Source: Aneurinibacillus sp. Ricciae_BoGa-3 (GTDB taxonomy: Bacteria; Bacillota; Bacilli; Aneurinibacillales; Aneurinibacillaceae). From it: a stretch of 64,000 nucleotides of DNA. How positions within the stretch are numbered: the first letter of the stretch is position 1; the number at the start of each line of letters is the position of its first letter. The notes beneath the pieces were generated by a model. That model ran no database searches, was not told the DNA's origin, and saw only the letters and a list, made by a program, of their open reading frames with translations. Position numbers and translations under genes: made by a program. Below are positions 51,980 through 61,108 of this stretch, one piece after another. The stretch lies in assembly GCF_028421645.1 (NCBI RefSeq), contig NZ_CP116887.1, positions 1,428,001 through 1,492,000 on the forward strand, written 5' to 3'.

Positions 51980-53971
51980 ATGAAACACGACATTGAAACA
52001 CTAGCGGTTCACACCATTAGAACTTTATCGATTGATGCTATCAACCGCGCCAACTCCGGCCATCCAGGGCTGCCTATGGGAGCCGCCCCAATGGCTTATG
52101 CATTGTGGGCGAATCACTTAAGTCATAATTCGGATCATGCAGAATGGTTTAACCGGGATCGGTTTGTTCTTTCCGCCGGTCATGGTTCGAGCCTGCTATA
52201 CAGTTTACTTCATTTAACTGGGTATGATGTAACGATTGAAGATTTACAGAACTTCCGTAAATTACACAGCAGGACACCAGGTCACCCTGAGTATGGTTAC
52301 ACGCATGGAGTGGAAGCAACAACCGGCCCTCTGGGACAAGGTATTGCTACCGCGGTAGGGATGGCCATGGCAGAAGCGCATTTAGCTGCGAAGTTTAACA
52401 AAGAAGGATACCCGGTGGTTGATCACTTTACATACGCTCTTGTTGGTGACGGCGACCTCATGGAAGGTATCTCATATGAAGCAATGTCAATGGCTGGACA
52501 TATGAAACTAGGAAAATTGATTGCCTTATATGATTCTAACGATATTTCTTTGGATGGCGAACTAAACTTGTCTTCCTCTGAAAATACACAAAAAAGAGCT
52601 GAATCTGTTAACTGGCAGTATTTGTGGGTTGAAGACGGAAATAATGTGAAAGAAATCACAGAAGCGATTGAAAAAGCGAAACAGAACCTGGATCAGCCAA
52701 CCATTATTGAGATCCGGACTATCATTGGTTATGGCAGTCCGAAAGTTGCCGGCACAAATAAAGCGCATGGCGCCCCGCTTGGCGTTGAAGAAGCGAAGGC
52801 AACGAAACTGGCTTACAATTGGGAATATGAGGAAGATTTCTTCGTTCCAGATGAAGTAAGGGCACACTTTAACCAACTGAAACAGCGCGGTATTGCAGCA
52901 GAAAATGAGTGGAATCAAGTTTTCAATGCTTATAAAGATGCGTTCCCTGCTTTAGCAAACGAATTGCAAAATGCCATTAAAGGTGAAGTTCTCATCGATG
53001 CCCAGGACATTTTAACGTTTGATAGAGCTAAAGCTGTTTCCACTCGAGTTGCAAGCGGTGAAGCGATCAACCACTTTGTAAAAACCGTTCCTGCTATTTT
53101 TGGAGGAAGTGCTGACCTTTCCCACTCCACGATGACTGATATCAAGGGAGAAGCTGCTTTTGCAGTAGAATCATATGCAGGCCGCAACGTTTACTTTGGT
53201 GTTCGCGAGCACGCAATGGGTGCTGCAGGCAACGGAATGGCGCTTCATGGCGGAGTGAAGCCTTTTGTAAGTACATTCTTTGTGTTCAACGATTATCTTC
53301 GCCCTTCGATTCGACTGGCTGCCATACAAAAACTGCCTGTTACTTATGTGTTTACGCATGATTCTATCGCTGTGGGCGAAGATGGCCCGACTCATGAACC
53401 GGTCGAGCAGTTGGTTGCTCTTCGTGCAATTCCTGGCCTTACAGTCATTCGCCCATCAGACGCAAATGAAACAGCAAGCGCTTGGGCCTATGCGCTTCAG
53501 CAGACAGAAGGTCCAGTTGCCTTGATTCTCAGCCGCCAAAACTTACCGGTGTTCGAGGAAACAAAAGCGAACATTGACAGCATCTCTAGAGGTGGGTATG
53601 TGCTAACGCAGACGAATGAGAAGCCGGACGTCCTCTTGATTGGTACAGGTTCTGAAGTTTCACTGGCTGTTAATGCTAAGGCCGAACTGGAAAAAGAAAA
53701 TGTATCCGTTCGTGTCGTGGCGATGCCTAGCTGGGAACTTTTTGATAAGCAATCGGATGAATATAAAGAACTCGTTCTTCCTTCTGCCGTGACGAAGCGT
53801 GTGTCACTGGAAATGGGAATCTCTCTTGGCTGGCAACGTTATGTGGGACCAGAGGGAAAAATACTCTCTATTGATACCTTCGGCGCTTCAGGAACGGGAG
53901 CAGAGGTAATGGCGCTGTTTGGATTTACCACAGAAAATGTGGTGAAAACGGCAAAAAGCATTCTTTCATAA
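51980..53971 (+). CDS. tkt: Transketolase
   Basis: A 663-residue thiamine-diphosphate enzyme that moves two-carbon units between sugar phosphates. TPP motif GDGDLMEGISYEAMSMAG near residue 155, RFVLSAGHGSSLLYS, the catalytic His region TGPLGQG, and the substrate region THDSIAVGEDGPTHEPVEQL. Full length. ATG at 51980 after GGGAGG; 32 bp behind zwf. Works with the transaldolase and RpiA in the non-oxidative branch. Confidence 0.95.
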   Translation: MKHDIETLAVHTIRTLSIDAINRANSGHPGLPMGAAPMAYALWANHLSHNSDHAEWFNRDRFVLSAGHGSSLLYSLLHLTGYDVTIEDLQNFRKLHSRTPGHPEYGYTHGVEATTGPLGQGIATAVGMAMAEAHLAAKFNKEGYPVVDHFTYALVGDGDLMEGISYEAMSMAGHMKLGKLIALYDSNDISLDGELNLSSSENTQKRAESVNWQYLWVEDGNNVKEITEAIEKAKQNLDQPTIIEIRTIIGYGSPKVAGTNKAHGAPLGVEEAKATKLAYNWEYEEDFFVPDEVRAHFNQLKQRGIAAENEWNQVFNAYKDAFPALANELQNAIKGEVLIDAQDILTFDRAKAVSTRVASGEAINHFVKTVPAIFGGSADLSHSTMTDIKGEAAFAVESYAGRNVYFGVREHAMGAAGNGMALHGGVKPFVSTFFVFNDYLRPSIRLAAIQKLPVTYVFTHDSIAVGEDGPTHEPVEQLVALRAIPGLTVIRPSDANETASAWAYALQQTEGPVALILSRQNLPVFEETKANIDSISRGGYVLTQTNEKPDVLLIGTGSEVSLAVNAKAELEKENVSVRVVAMPSWELFDKQSDEYKELVLPSAVTKRVSLEMGISLGWQRYVGPEGKILSIDTFGASGTGAEVMALFGFTTENVVKTAKSILS

Positions 53972-53995
53972 AGAAATTCAGGGGAGGCAATCATT

Positions 53996-54889
53996 ATGCA
54001 AGTTGGATTAATCGGTTTAGGTAAAATGGGTTTAAACTTGGGTAAGAATCTAATGGATCACCAACATAATGTAGTAGCATTCGACTTAAATACAAATGCT
54101 GTAGAAGAGATGAAAGCATATGGAGCTGCTGGTACATCCAGCCTTAAGGAAATGGTCCAATCACTGGAAACACCACGCGTGCTCTGGATTATGGTTCCAC
54201 ACTCCGTTGTTGATTCCGTTCTTAGTGAAGTATCACCTTTGTTAGACAAAGGTGATATCGTGATTGAAGCTGGTAATTCCCACTATAAAGAATCCATTCG
54301 CCGTTACAATGAATTAAAGGAATTAGGGGTAAGCTACATGGATGCAGGTACTTCCGGTGGTATGGAAGGGGCCCGCAATGGCGCTTGTTATATGATCGGC
54401 GGAGACGCTGAAGCTTGGGAAGTGGTCGAGCCTCTTTTCCGCGATACAGCTGTAGAGAATGGTTACTTATATGCGGGAAAAGCTGGAAGCGGCCATTACT
54501 TGAAAATGGTGCATAACGGAATTGAATACGGGATGATGGCAGCTATTGGTGAAGGATTTGAGGTATTAGAAAAAAGCGGATTTGACTATGACTACGAGAA
54601 AGTGGCAAAAGTATGGAACAACGGATCCGTTATTCGCTCATGGTTAATGGAGTTGACAGAAAACGCATTTTCTAAGGATGCAAAACTGGATGCAATTAAA
54701 GGTACCATGCATTCTTCCGGTGAAGGAAAATGGACAGTTGAGGAAGCGTTGGATCTTCAAGCGGCTACCCCGGTTATCGCGATGTCACTGTTGATGCGTT
54801 ACCGTTCTTTAGAGAATGATACATTTACAGGTAAAGTAGTCGCTGCACTTCGCAATGAGTTTGGTGGACATGCAGTAGATACGAAATAA
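53996..54889 (+). CDS. gnd: 6-phosphogluconate dehydrogenase, short form
   Basis: A 297-residue decarboxylating dehydrogenase of the short GndA/YqeC type (long GND is about 470). Rossmann motif GLIGLGKMGLNLGKNL, substrate loop DAGTSGGMEGARNG, catalytic Lys/Asn in GHYLKMVHNGIEYG. It oxidises 6-phosphogluconate to ribulose 5-phosphate and CO2; short forms often prefer NAD, though the cofactor is not proven here. Joins both glucose-6-phosphate (zwf) and gluconate (gntPK) routes. ATG after AGGGGAGG. Confidence 0.94.
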   Translation: MQVGLIGLGKMGLNLGKNLMDHQHNVVAFDLNTNAVEEMKAYGAAGTSSLKEMVQSLETPRVLWIMVPHSVVDSVLSEVSPLLDKGDIVIEAGNSHYKESIRRYNELKELGVSYMDAGTSGGMEGARNGACYMIGGDAEAWEVVEPLFRDTAVENGYLYAGKAGSGHYLKMVHNGIEYGMMAAIGEGFEVLEKSGFDYDYEKVAKVWNNGSVIRSWLMELTENAFSKDAKLDAIKGTMHSSGEGKWTVEEALDLQAATPVIAMSLLMRYRSLENDTFTGKVVAALRNEFGGHAVDTK

Positions 54890-54934
54890 TAAAAAATGTG
54901 CAAGTGATTTTTAAAAAAACGGAGGTCATTTAAC

Positions 54935-55603
54935 ATGAAATTCTTTATTGACACTGCAAATCTTGACGACATTAAAAAAGCTTATAAAATTGGTGTTCTA
55001 TCCGGCGTAACAACCAACCCTTCCTTAGTCGCGAAAGAGGGCATCAAATTCGAAGATCGCATTGAAGAAATCTGTAAGGCAGTACCTCTTGTTGAATCGG
55101 TATCTGCTGAGGTAACACCTGACGTTACTTCAGCTGAAGATATGATCGCTCAAGCAGAAGAACTGATTAAAATTAATGGCGGGGACAAAAAAATCACCAT
55201 CAAACTGCCAATGACATTAGCAGGATTAGAGGCATGTAACTACCTTAATAATAAAGGCATTAAAACGAACGTTACCCTTATCTTTACTGTAAACCAGGCT
55301 CTTCTTGCTGCTCGCGCAGGCGCAACGTATGTATCTCCATTCTTAGGCCGCCTGGACGATATTTCTGAGGATGGTGTACTGTTAGTCGAGAAAATTGCTG
55401 AGCTGTTCCTTGTCCACAACTTCGATACGCAAATCATTGCCGCTTCTGTCCGCCACCCGGATCATGTAACCCGTGTAGCTATGGCTGGCGCTCACATTGC
55501 GACTGTTCCTTATAAAGTAATTGAACAGCTTTCTAAGCATCCATTAACTGACCAAGGCCTGGAAAAATTCGCTGCTGACTGGGCAAAAGCTCCTAAATTC
55601 TAA
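54935..55603 (+). CDS. tal: Transaldolase (short, FSA-like class)
   Basis: A 222-residue transaldolase. [17 protein letters not shown] and [13 protein letters not shown] are classic; the Schiff-base Lys is in [10 protein letters not shown], and FLGRLDDIS and [11 protein letters not shown] follow. It transfers dihydroxyacetone units between fructose 6-phosphate and erythrose 4-phosphate. Related fructose-6-phosphate aldolases have the same fold; the pathway context favours transaldolase. ATG after GGAGG. Confidence 0.94.
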   Translation: MKFFIDTANLDDIKKAYKIGVLSGVTTNPSLVAKEGIKFEDRIEEICKAVPLVESVSAEVTPDVTSAEDMIAQAEELIKINGGDKKITIKLPMTLAGLEACNYLNNKGIKTNVTLIFTVNQALLAARAGATYVSPFLGRLDDISEDGVLLVEKIAELFLVHNFDTQIIAASVRHPDHVTRVAMAGAHIATVPYKVIEQLSKHPLTDQGLEKFAADWAKAPKF

Positions 55604-55642
55604 GTTCATTCAAATAATAAGGATGCAAAGGAGAAGAGCTGT

Positions 55643-56980
55643 ATGACGATTTCTTATGATTATTCAAACGCACTATCATTCATGGAGCAAAGTGAAGTAG
55701 ATAATCTGGGCGAATTTGTGAAAGTAGCTCATACCATGCTTCATGAAAAAAAAGGACCGGGTTCTGATTATCTTGGCTGGGTGGACCTGCCGCTTAACTA
55801 TGATAAAGAGGAATTTGCACGAATCAAACAGGCCGCAAAGAGGATTCGCAGCAATTCCAATGCGTTGGTTGTAATTGGGATCGGTGGATCCTATCTGGGT
55901 GCCAGAGCCGCAATTGAGTCACTGTCCCATTCATTCCACAACCAGATGAACGGAACCACTCAAGTTTATTTTGCAGGCCAAAATATTAGCTCGACCTATG
56001 TTTCCCATTTGTTAGAGCTGCTGGAAGGCAAAGATATCTCAATTAATGTTATCTCTAAATCCGGTACAACAACAGAGCCTGCACTTGCCTTCCGTATTTT
56101 CCGTGACTACATGGAGAAGAAATATGGCAAGGAAGAAGCAAAAAAACGCATTTATGCGACCACCGACAAGGCAAGAGGGGCCCTGAAAAAACTGGCGGAT
56201 GAAGAGGGGTATGAAACCTTTGTCATTCCTGACGATGTAGGTGGAAGATATTCCGTGCTGACTGCAGTAGGACTTCTGCCTATTGCTGCAGCTGGACTGG
56301 ATATTGACCGAATGATGGAAGGTGCCGCAGCTGCTGCGAAGAAATACAACAACCCAGAGCTTGCTACTAATCAAAGTTATCAGTACGCGGCTGTTCGTAA
56401 CGCCCTTTATCGGAAAGGCAAATCCATCGAGCTGCTCGTGAACTATGAACCTGCCCTTCATTATGTGTCTGAGTGGTGGAAGCAGTTGTTTGGGGAGAGT
56501 GAAGGGAAGAATCAAAAAGGACTTTTCCCTGCTTCTGTTGACTTTACCACCGACCTGCATTCAATGGGACAGTATGTGCAGGAAGGCAGGCGTGATCTGA
56601 TTGAGACGGTTGTCCAGGTTAAAAAACCTCGAATAGAGCTGACCATTGGCGAAGATCCGGCGAACATTGACGGTCTGAACTTCCTGGCTGGCAAAACCAT
56701 GGATGAAGTGAATAAAAAAGCCTTTCAGGGAACCGTACTGGCCCACGTAGATGGCGGCGTGCCCAACATGGTCGTCGAACTCGATGAATTAAATGAATTT
56801 GCCTTTGGCGAAATGGTTTACTTCTTCGAGAAAGCCTGTGGGATTAGTGGATTGCTAATGGGTGTTAATCCGTTTGATCAGCCAGGTGTTGAAGCGTACA
56901 AGAAGAACATGTTCGCTTTACTTGGTAAGCCAGGCTTCGAGGCGGAGCAGGCGGAATTGATGAAGCGTTTATCTAAATAA
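55643..56980 (+). CDS. pgi: Glucose-6-phosphate isomerase
   Basis: A 445-residue isomerase of the bacillar length class. SIS-domain motifs [44 protein letters not shown] and the ending [18 protein letters not shown]. It converts fructose 6-phosphate to glucose 6-phosphate; beside zwf this closes a cyclic pentose phosphate pathway. ATG after AAAGGAGA. A terminator-like hairpin follows, so gntPK may be expressed at a lower level. Confidence 0.95.
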   Translation: MTISYDYSNALSFMEQSEVDNLGEFVKVAHTMLHEKKGPGSDYLGWVDLPLNYDKEEFARIKQAAKRIRSNSNALVVIGIGGSYLGARAAIESLSHSFHNQMNGTTQVYFAGQNISSTYVSHLLELLEGKDISINVISKSGTTTEPALAFRIFRDYMEKKYGKEEAKKRIYATTDKARGALKKLADEEGYETFVIPDDVGGRYSVLTAVGLLPIAAAGLDIDRMMEGAAAAAKKYNNPELATNQSYQYAAVRNALYRKGKSIELLVNYEPALHYVSEWWKQLFGESEGKNQKGLFPASVDFTTDLHSMGQYVQEGRRDLIETVVQVKKPRIELTIGEDPANIDGLNFLAGKTMDEVNKKAFQGTVLAHVDGGVPNMVVELDELNEFAFGEMVYFFEKACGISGLLMGVNPFDQPGVEAYKKNMFALLGKPGFEAEQAELMKRLSK

Positions 56981-56995
56981 CATACAGGCAATCAG

Positions 56996-57056
56996 ACGAT
57001 AAGCTCTTATCGGTGTCTCGGTTCATCCCAAACGCCGATAAGGGTTTTCTTTTACC
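56996..57056 (+). terminator. Hairpins between pgi and gntP
   Basis: CGATAAG-CTC-TTATCG forms a compact stem, and a second CGATAAG at 57037 followed by GGTTTTCTTTT can compete for the same TTATCG. It could be a partial terminator or attenuator before gntP. Confidence 0.6.
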
Positions 57057-57107
57057 TTTTTCATGTTTATGAAAGGGGTTACGGTACGAAAGAAAGGTGG
57101 ATTCAAT

Positions 57108-58433
57108 ATGGATACGTATTTATTATTAATGACGCTGGTTTCCATTATAATTGTTATTTTAGGTGTATCCTGGTGGAAATGGCATGCGTTTATGAGCTTA
57201 GTTGTGGCAAGTTTATTCTTAGCCATAGTGTCTGGATTATCCTTGGACAAAATTGTCACGGCCTATGAAACAGGGGTTGGCGGTGTTTTAGGCCATTTAA
57301 TTGGGATTTTGGCATTAGGTACGATTTTAGGCAAGATGATGGCCGATTCAGGTGCTGGCATGCAAGTGGCCGATTTCTTCGTACGGTCCTTTGGTCTAAA
57401 GAAATTGCCATGGGCGATGCTGCTCTCAGGATTTATCATTGGCTTGCCTGTATTCTTTGAAGTTGGGATATTGATCGTACTGCCTCTGGTAATTTCGATA
57501 CACAAAACGGCGAAACAAAACATTTTATTAATCGCACTGCCTGTTATTGCGGGCTTATCGATCGTACATGGCCTTGTGCCGCCGCATCCGGGCGCACTGG
57601 CTGCGATAAGCATTTACAACGCGAACCTTGGGAAAGTACTTCTCTATTCATTGATCATTGCGATTCCCGCAGCCATCATTGCAGGCCCCTTATTTGCCAG
57701 GTGGATTCATACACGCGTGACTCCTGAAGGTGAACCGGAGTTAATCCGGATTAATGTACGGTCAAAAAGTCTGCCGGGCATAGGCATCTCGTTCTTTGTA
57801 ATTTTACTGCCTGTTATCTTGATGATCTTAGCAGCCGTAGCGCCATTTCTATCGCTGCCGCATGCTATAACGAAATTTTTCGCGTTCATTGGCAGCCCGC
57901 TTATTGCACTTCTGATTTCATGTTTTGCAGCTTATTACTTCCTCGGCTTCCGTAAAGGAATGGATAGAGAAGCCATTAAGAAGCTTACAGAAGAATGTCT
58001 GCTGCCAATCGGGTCAATTGCCTTAATCATTGGGGCCGGCGGTGGATTCAAACAGATCCTTATTGCGAGCGGGGTAGGTACAGTTATTGCTCACATGTCG
58101 GAGCATTTATCTCTGTCCCCGCTTGTTCTGGCGTTTATAATAGCCGGACTTATCCGAATTGCCACAGGTTCAGCGACAGTCGCTTTAACGACTGCAGCGG
58201 GCATCGTTTCCCCTATTGTCGCACACATGTCAGGTGTGAATCTTGAACTGCTAGTTATCGCGACGGGCGCAGGGTCGTTAATGTTCTCACACGTAAACGA
58301 TGCGGGATTCTGGATGGTTAAAGAATATTTAGGACTGAGCGTGAAAGAAACGTTTAAAACGTGGACAGTATTGGAGACGTTGCTTTCATTTATCGCTTTT
58401 GCAGGGGCTTTAGTGCTTTCTGCATTCGTTTAA
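57108..58433 (+). CDS. gntP: Gluconate permease
   Basis: A 441-residue transporter of the GntP family with about 12-14 membrane segments. Characteristic parts: LGTILGKMMADSGAGMQVAD, GLPVFFEVGILIVLPL, HGLVPPHPGALAA and a late FSHVNDAGFWMVKEYLGL. It imports gluconate with protons. ATG at 57108 is preferred for the AAGGTGG site; the frame is open 15 codons further upstream. Pairs with gntK. Confidence 0.94.
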   Translation: MDTYLLLMTLVSIIIVILGVSWWKWHAFMSLVVASLFLAIVSGLSLDKIVTAYETGVGGVLGHLIGILALGTILGKMMADSGAGMQVADFFVRSFGLKKLPWAMLLSGFIIGLPVFFEVGILIVLPLVISIHKTAKQNILLIALPVIAGLSIVHGLVPPHPGALAAISIYNANLGKVLLYSLIIAIPAAIIAGPLFARWIHTRVTPEGEPELIRINVRSKSLPGIGISFFVILLPVILMILAAVAPFLSLPHAITKFFAFIGSPLIALLISCFAAYYFLGFRKGMDREAIKKLTEECLLPIGSIALIIGAGGGFKQILIASGVGTVIAHMSEHLSLSPLVLAFIIAGLIRIATGSATVALTTAAGIVSPIVAHMSGVNLELLVIATGAGSLMFSHVNDAGFWMVKEYLGLSVKETFKTWTVLETLLSFIAFAGALVLSAFV

Positions 58434-58480
58434 TACCATCAAACGAGCGTGCCTGGGCCTAAAGTTAGGAGGAAAAAATT

Positions 58481-60019
58481 GTGAGCGCAAAATATGTAAT
58501 CGGTGTTGATATTGGAACAACCAGTACAAAATCCGTTCTGTTTGGAATGGACGGATCGATTATAGCAAGCCATGGAATTGAATATCCCTTGTATTCTCCT
58601 ACACCGGATACAGCGGAACAAGATCCTGAGGAGATATTCCGGGCAGTGGTAAACACGATCAAGCACATCATGCAGGCAAGCGAGGCTGAGGCGAGCGAAG
58701 TTCTTTGTGTCTCCTTTAGCTCTGCTATGCATAGTGTCATCGCAGTAGATAAACAGGGTCAGCCACTAACAAAATGTATTACCTGGGCAGACAATAGAAG
58801 CTCAAAATGGGCGGAAAAAATCAAAAATGAGATGAATGGCCATGAAATATATCTGCGTACCGGGACGCCCATTCACCCCATGTCACCTCTTGCAAAGCTG
58901 GCCTGGCTTCGAAATGAGCAGCCGTCTCTTTTCACCAGTACGTATAAGTTCATTTCGATCAAAGAATATATTTTCTTTAAGCTGTTTCATGTATATCTCA
59001 TTGACTACTCGATCGCATCAGCAACAGGAATGTTTAATTTAAACGACTTGCAATGGGATGAAGAAGCATTGCGTGTGGCTGGCGTCTCAGCCGGACAGCT
59101 TTCGCAGCCAGTCTCCACTACCTATCAGGTATCGGGAATGGACGAAACATTTGCAAGAGAGATGAACTTGAGCTTGTCTACTCCTTTTATTGTGGGTGCC
59201 AGCGATGGTGTATTGTCAAACTTAGGTGTTGATGCAATCGATCCTGGGGTTGTGGCCGTAACGATTGGCACAAGCGGTGCCATACGTGCTGTCACGGATC
59301 GTCCTGTGACAGACCCTAAAGGAAGAATTTTTTGTTACGCGCTGACAGAAAATCATTGGGTGATTGGTGGTCCAGTCAACAATGGGGGCATGATTTTCAG
59401 ATGGGCCCGTGACCAGCTGGGTTCTGCAGAAGTTGAAACGGCCAAGCGGTTAGGAAAAGATTCTTATGAAGTGCTTACAGAGATAGCTGCCCGGGTCAAT
59501 CCGGGATCGGACGGATTGTTATTTCACCCTTATTTAGCGGGAGAAAGAGCGCCTTTGTGGGATGCAAATGCACGGGGATCCTTCTTTGGGCTTGGGCTGC
59601 ACCACAAGAAAGAGCATCTCATTCGCGCTGTGTTGGAAGGTGTGATTTTTAATCTGTACACCGTGCTGCTTGCCTTGGAAGAACTAATAGGCGAACCGAA
59701 AAAAATTCAGGCAACCGGAGGCTTCGCAAGATCAGAGCTCTGGAGGCAAATGATGGCCGATATTTTCAACCAAGATGTGCATGTGCCTGAAAGCTATGAA
59801 AGTTCTTGCCTGGGTGCTGCAATTCTTGGCCTGTACAGCCTGGGAGAGATCAAATCATTACAGGCCGTCTCTGAGATGGTAGGTGCAACATATTATCATA
59901 AGCCGAACCCGGCAAGCGTTGAAATCTATAAAGAATTAACACCTATTTTCATTCGTCTTTCCCGGCTTTTGGGCGAAGAGTATGAGAGTATTGCGGCTTT
60001 CCAGAAGAAATGGGTGTAA
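58481..60019 (+). CDS. gntK: Gluconate kinase, FGGY family
   Basis: A 512-residue sugar kinase that makes 6-phosphogluconate for Gnd. FGGY features: VIGVDIGTTSTKSVLFG, CITWADNRSSKWAE, VTIGTSGAIRAV, GGPVNNGGMIFRWA and ATGGFARSELWRQMMAD. GTG start behind AGGAGG. Last gene of the operon. Xylulokinase and other FGGY members were considered; gntP next door decides for gluconate. Confidence 0.93.
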   Translation: MSAKYVIGVDIGTTSTKSVLFGMDGSIIASHGIEYPLYSPTPDTAEQDPEEIFRAVVNTIKHIMQASEAEASEVLCVSFSSAMHSVIAVDKQGQPLTKCITWADNRSSKWAEKIKNEMNGHEIYLRTGTPIHPMSPLAKLAWLRNEQPSLFTSTYKFISIKEYIFFKLFHVYLIDYSIASATGMFNLNDLQWDEEALRVAGVSAGQLSQPVSTTYQVSGMDETFAREMNLSLSTPFIVGASDGVLSNLGVDAIDPGVVAVTIGTSGAIRAVTDRPVTDPKGRIFCYALTENHWVIGGPVNNGGMIFRWARDQLGSAEVETAKRLGKDSYEVLTEIAARVNPGSDGLLFHPYLAGERAPLWDANARGSFFGLGLHHKKEHLIRAVLEGVIFNLYTVLLALEELIGEPKKIQATGGFARSELWRQMMADIFNQDVHVPESYESSCLGAAILGLYSLGEIKSLQAVSEMVGATYYHKPNPASVEIYKELTPIFIRLSRLLGEEYESIAAFQKKWV

Positions 60020-60021
60020 GA

Positions 60022-60055
60022 AAAAAAGGGCTTCCGAATCGGAATGCCCGTTTTT
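60022..60055 (+). terminator. Terminator of the zwf-gntK operon
   Basis: GGGCTTCCG, AAT loop, CGGAATGCCC and a TTTTTG run. Confidence 0.88.
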
Positions 60056-60067
60056 GTTGTTGGTAAA

Positions 60068-60215
60068 GAAAATATATGTTGCTTTAAAGTAATAAAGTAT
60101 TTCGAGTTGGGTCATTAGGTCCCTTGCTTTTTGTTGATATGCAGTTTATGTGCTACACAGTGCTGAAGTGCTTGAGCGATTTTTAAACGGGACCTCCGGT
60201 CCCGAAACACCCAAG
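60068..60215 (+). repeat. Intergenic repeat family, module 1, copy C
   Basis: Same module as at 19652 and 37545: TTGCTTTAAAGTAATAAAGT start, TAGGTCCCTT, ACAGTGCTGAAGTGC, TTGAGCGATTTTTAAA and GGGACCTCCGGTCCCGAAAC. Lies between convergent gntK and the HxlR gene. Confidence 0.87.
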
Positions 60216-60409
60216 AAAACATCGTGAGGCACATGTCCGCACCTTTCTTTCCCCCTTCGGAGCGTGTGAAACAGAGGGCGAAATAGACCGGCAACTGTCT
60301 CCATCACTGAGATACCCAGATGTTTTGCCGGTCCGTCCGACGTTCCACAAAGCGGCCGTAAAAACTTCTATGTGGGGAAAGAAGAGAGCGGCATGGCCCA
60401 CGATGTTTT
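60216..60409. repeat. Intergenic repeat family, module 2 (MITE-like), copy C
   Basis: About 194 bp bounded by imperfect inverted repeats of about 38 bp, from AAAACATCGTGAGGC at the left to GGCCCACGATGTTTT at the right. The inner right half (TCCGTCCGACGTTCCACAAA) is shared with copy A; the inner left half differs. Joined to module 1 at the same point as in copy A. Confidence 0.82.
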
Positions 60410-60439
60410 TTCACATTTTTAAACCGCTTCCATTTTCTT

Positions 60440-60757
60440 TTACTCTTTCACCCAATTTTCAGCCCAGTGGCTAAGCTGGCACAGAATCTTGCCCAACTCT
60501 GTTCCCTTTTTTGTCAGCAAATATTCGGTCCTAATCGGCCGCTCAGGTAAGACATGGCGAACTACTATTCCTTGCTCTTCTAATTCTTTCATTCTTTCTG
60601 TCAGCATGCGCTTACTTAAATAGGGAATCATCGTATGAATTTCAGTAAAACGTTTAGGCCCACCCATTAACACATAAATAATTAAACCCGTCCATCTTTT
60701 ACCCACTAAATCAAAGCTTTTTTCAATCTTCGGGCCAATGTCTTGCTGTTCATCCAT
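60440..60757 (-). CDS. HxlR-family winged-helix regulator
   Basis: A 105-residue MarR/HxlR-type protein with the family pattern: FDLVGKRWTGLIIYVLM, FTEIHTMIPYLSKRMLTERM (winged helix) and the wing LPERPIRTEYLLT. It lacks the CP(V/I) cysteine often found near the start of HxlR proteins; here QQDIGPKIEKS precedes. Members respond to aldehydes or redox stress, or control nearby genes. Its target is not shown; a palindrome at 60962 upstream is a candidate site. Confidence 0.87.
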   Translation of the reverse strand: MDEQQDIGPKIEKSFDLVGKRWTGLIIYVLMGGPKRFTEIHTMIPYLSKRMLTERMKELEEQGIVVRHVLPERPIRTEYLLTKKGTELGKILCQLSHWAENWVKE

Positions 60758-61108
60758 CTCCTCAAACTCCTTATAAGCGATTTGGAATAATTAATTCCTA
60801 ATGTATTTATTGTAACCATTGGGCTTTCAATAAAAAAGGTAGTTACTTCTTTATTAATAATAAAATTATAACAAAAAAGGACCGGGGTAACAAACGTCTA
60901 ACTGGCCTTTTCACAAAATGTACAAATGAAACTTCATCCGTCAAAAAGAACGATTGTTCACGTTACATAAAGTAACTTGAATACAAAACGTTAAGATGGA
61001 ATAAATTTTCGCCGGGAAAGCTGGCTAAATGGTCATCTTTTTAAGCGAGCCAAATAAAATACGATACTGCACGAAATTAAAATCGAAAAAAGGGAGGTTT
61101 TCTACAGG
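60758..61108. other. Divergent intergenic region
   Basis: About 350 bases between the HxlR and deacetylase genes. It has AT-rich start-like stretches near 60850 and one palindrome (annotated separately); otherwise nothing. Confidence 0.5.
60962..60976. promoter_or_regulatory. Palindrome, possible operator
   Basis: GTTACATAAAGTAAC: arms GTTAC and GTAAC with a 5-base spacer, in the HxlR-deacetylase divergent region. Its arms partly resemble the GGTTA/TAACC arms of the sugar-phosphate operators, but the spacing differs. Confidence 0.4.
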
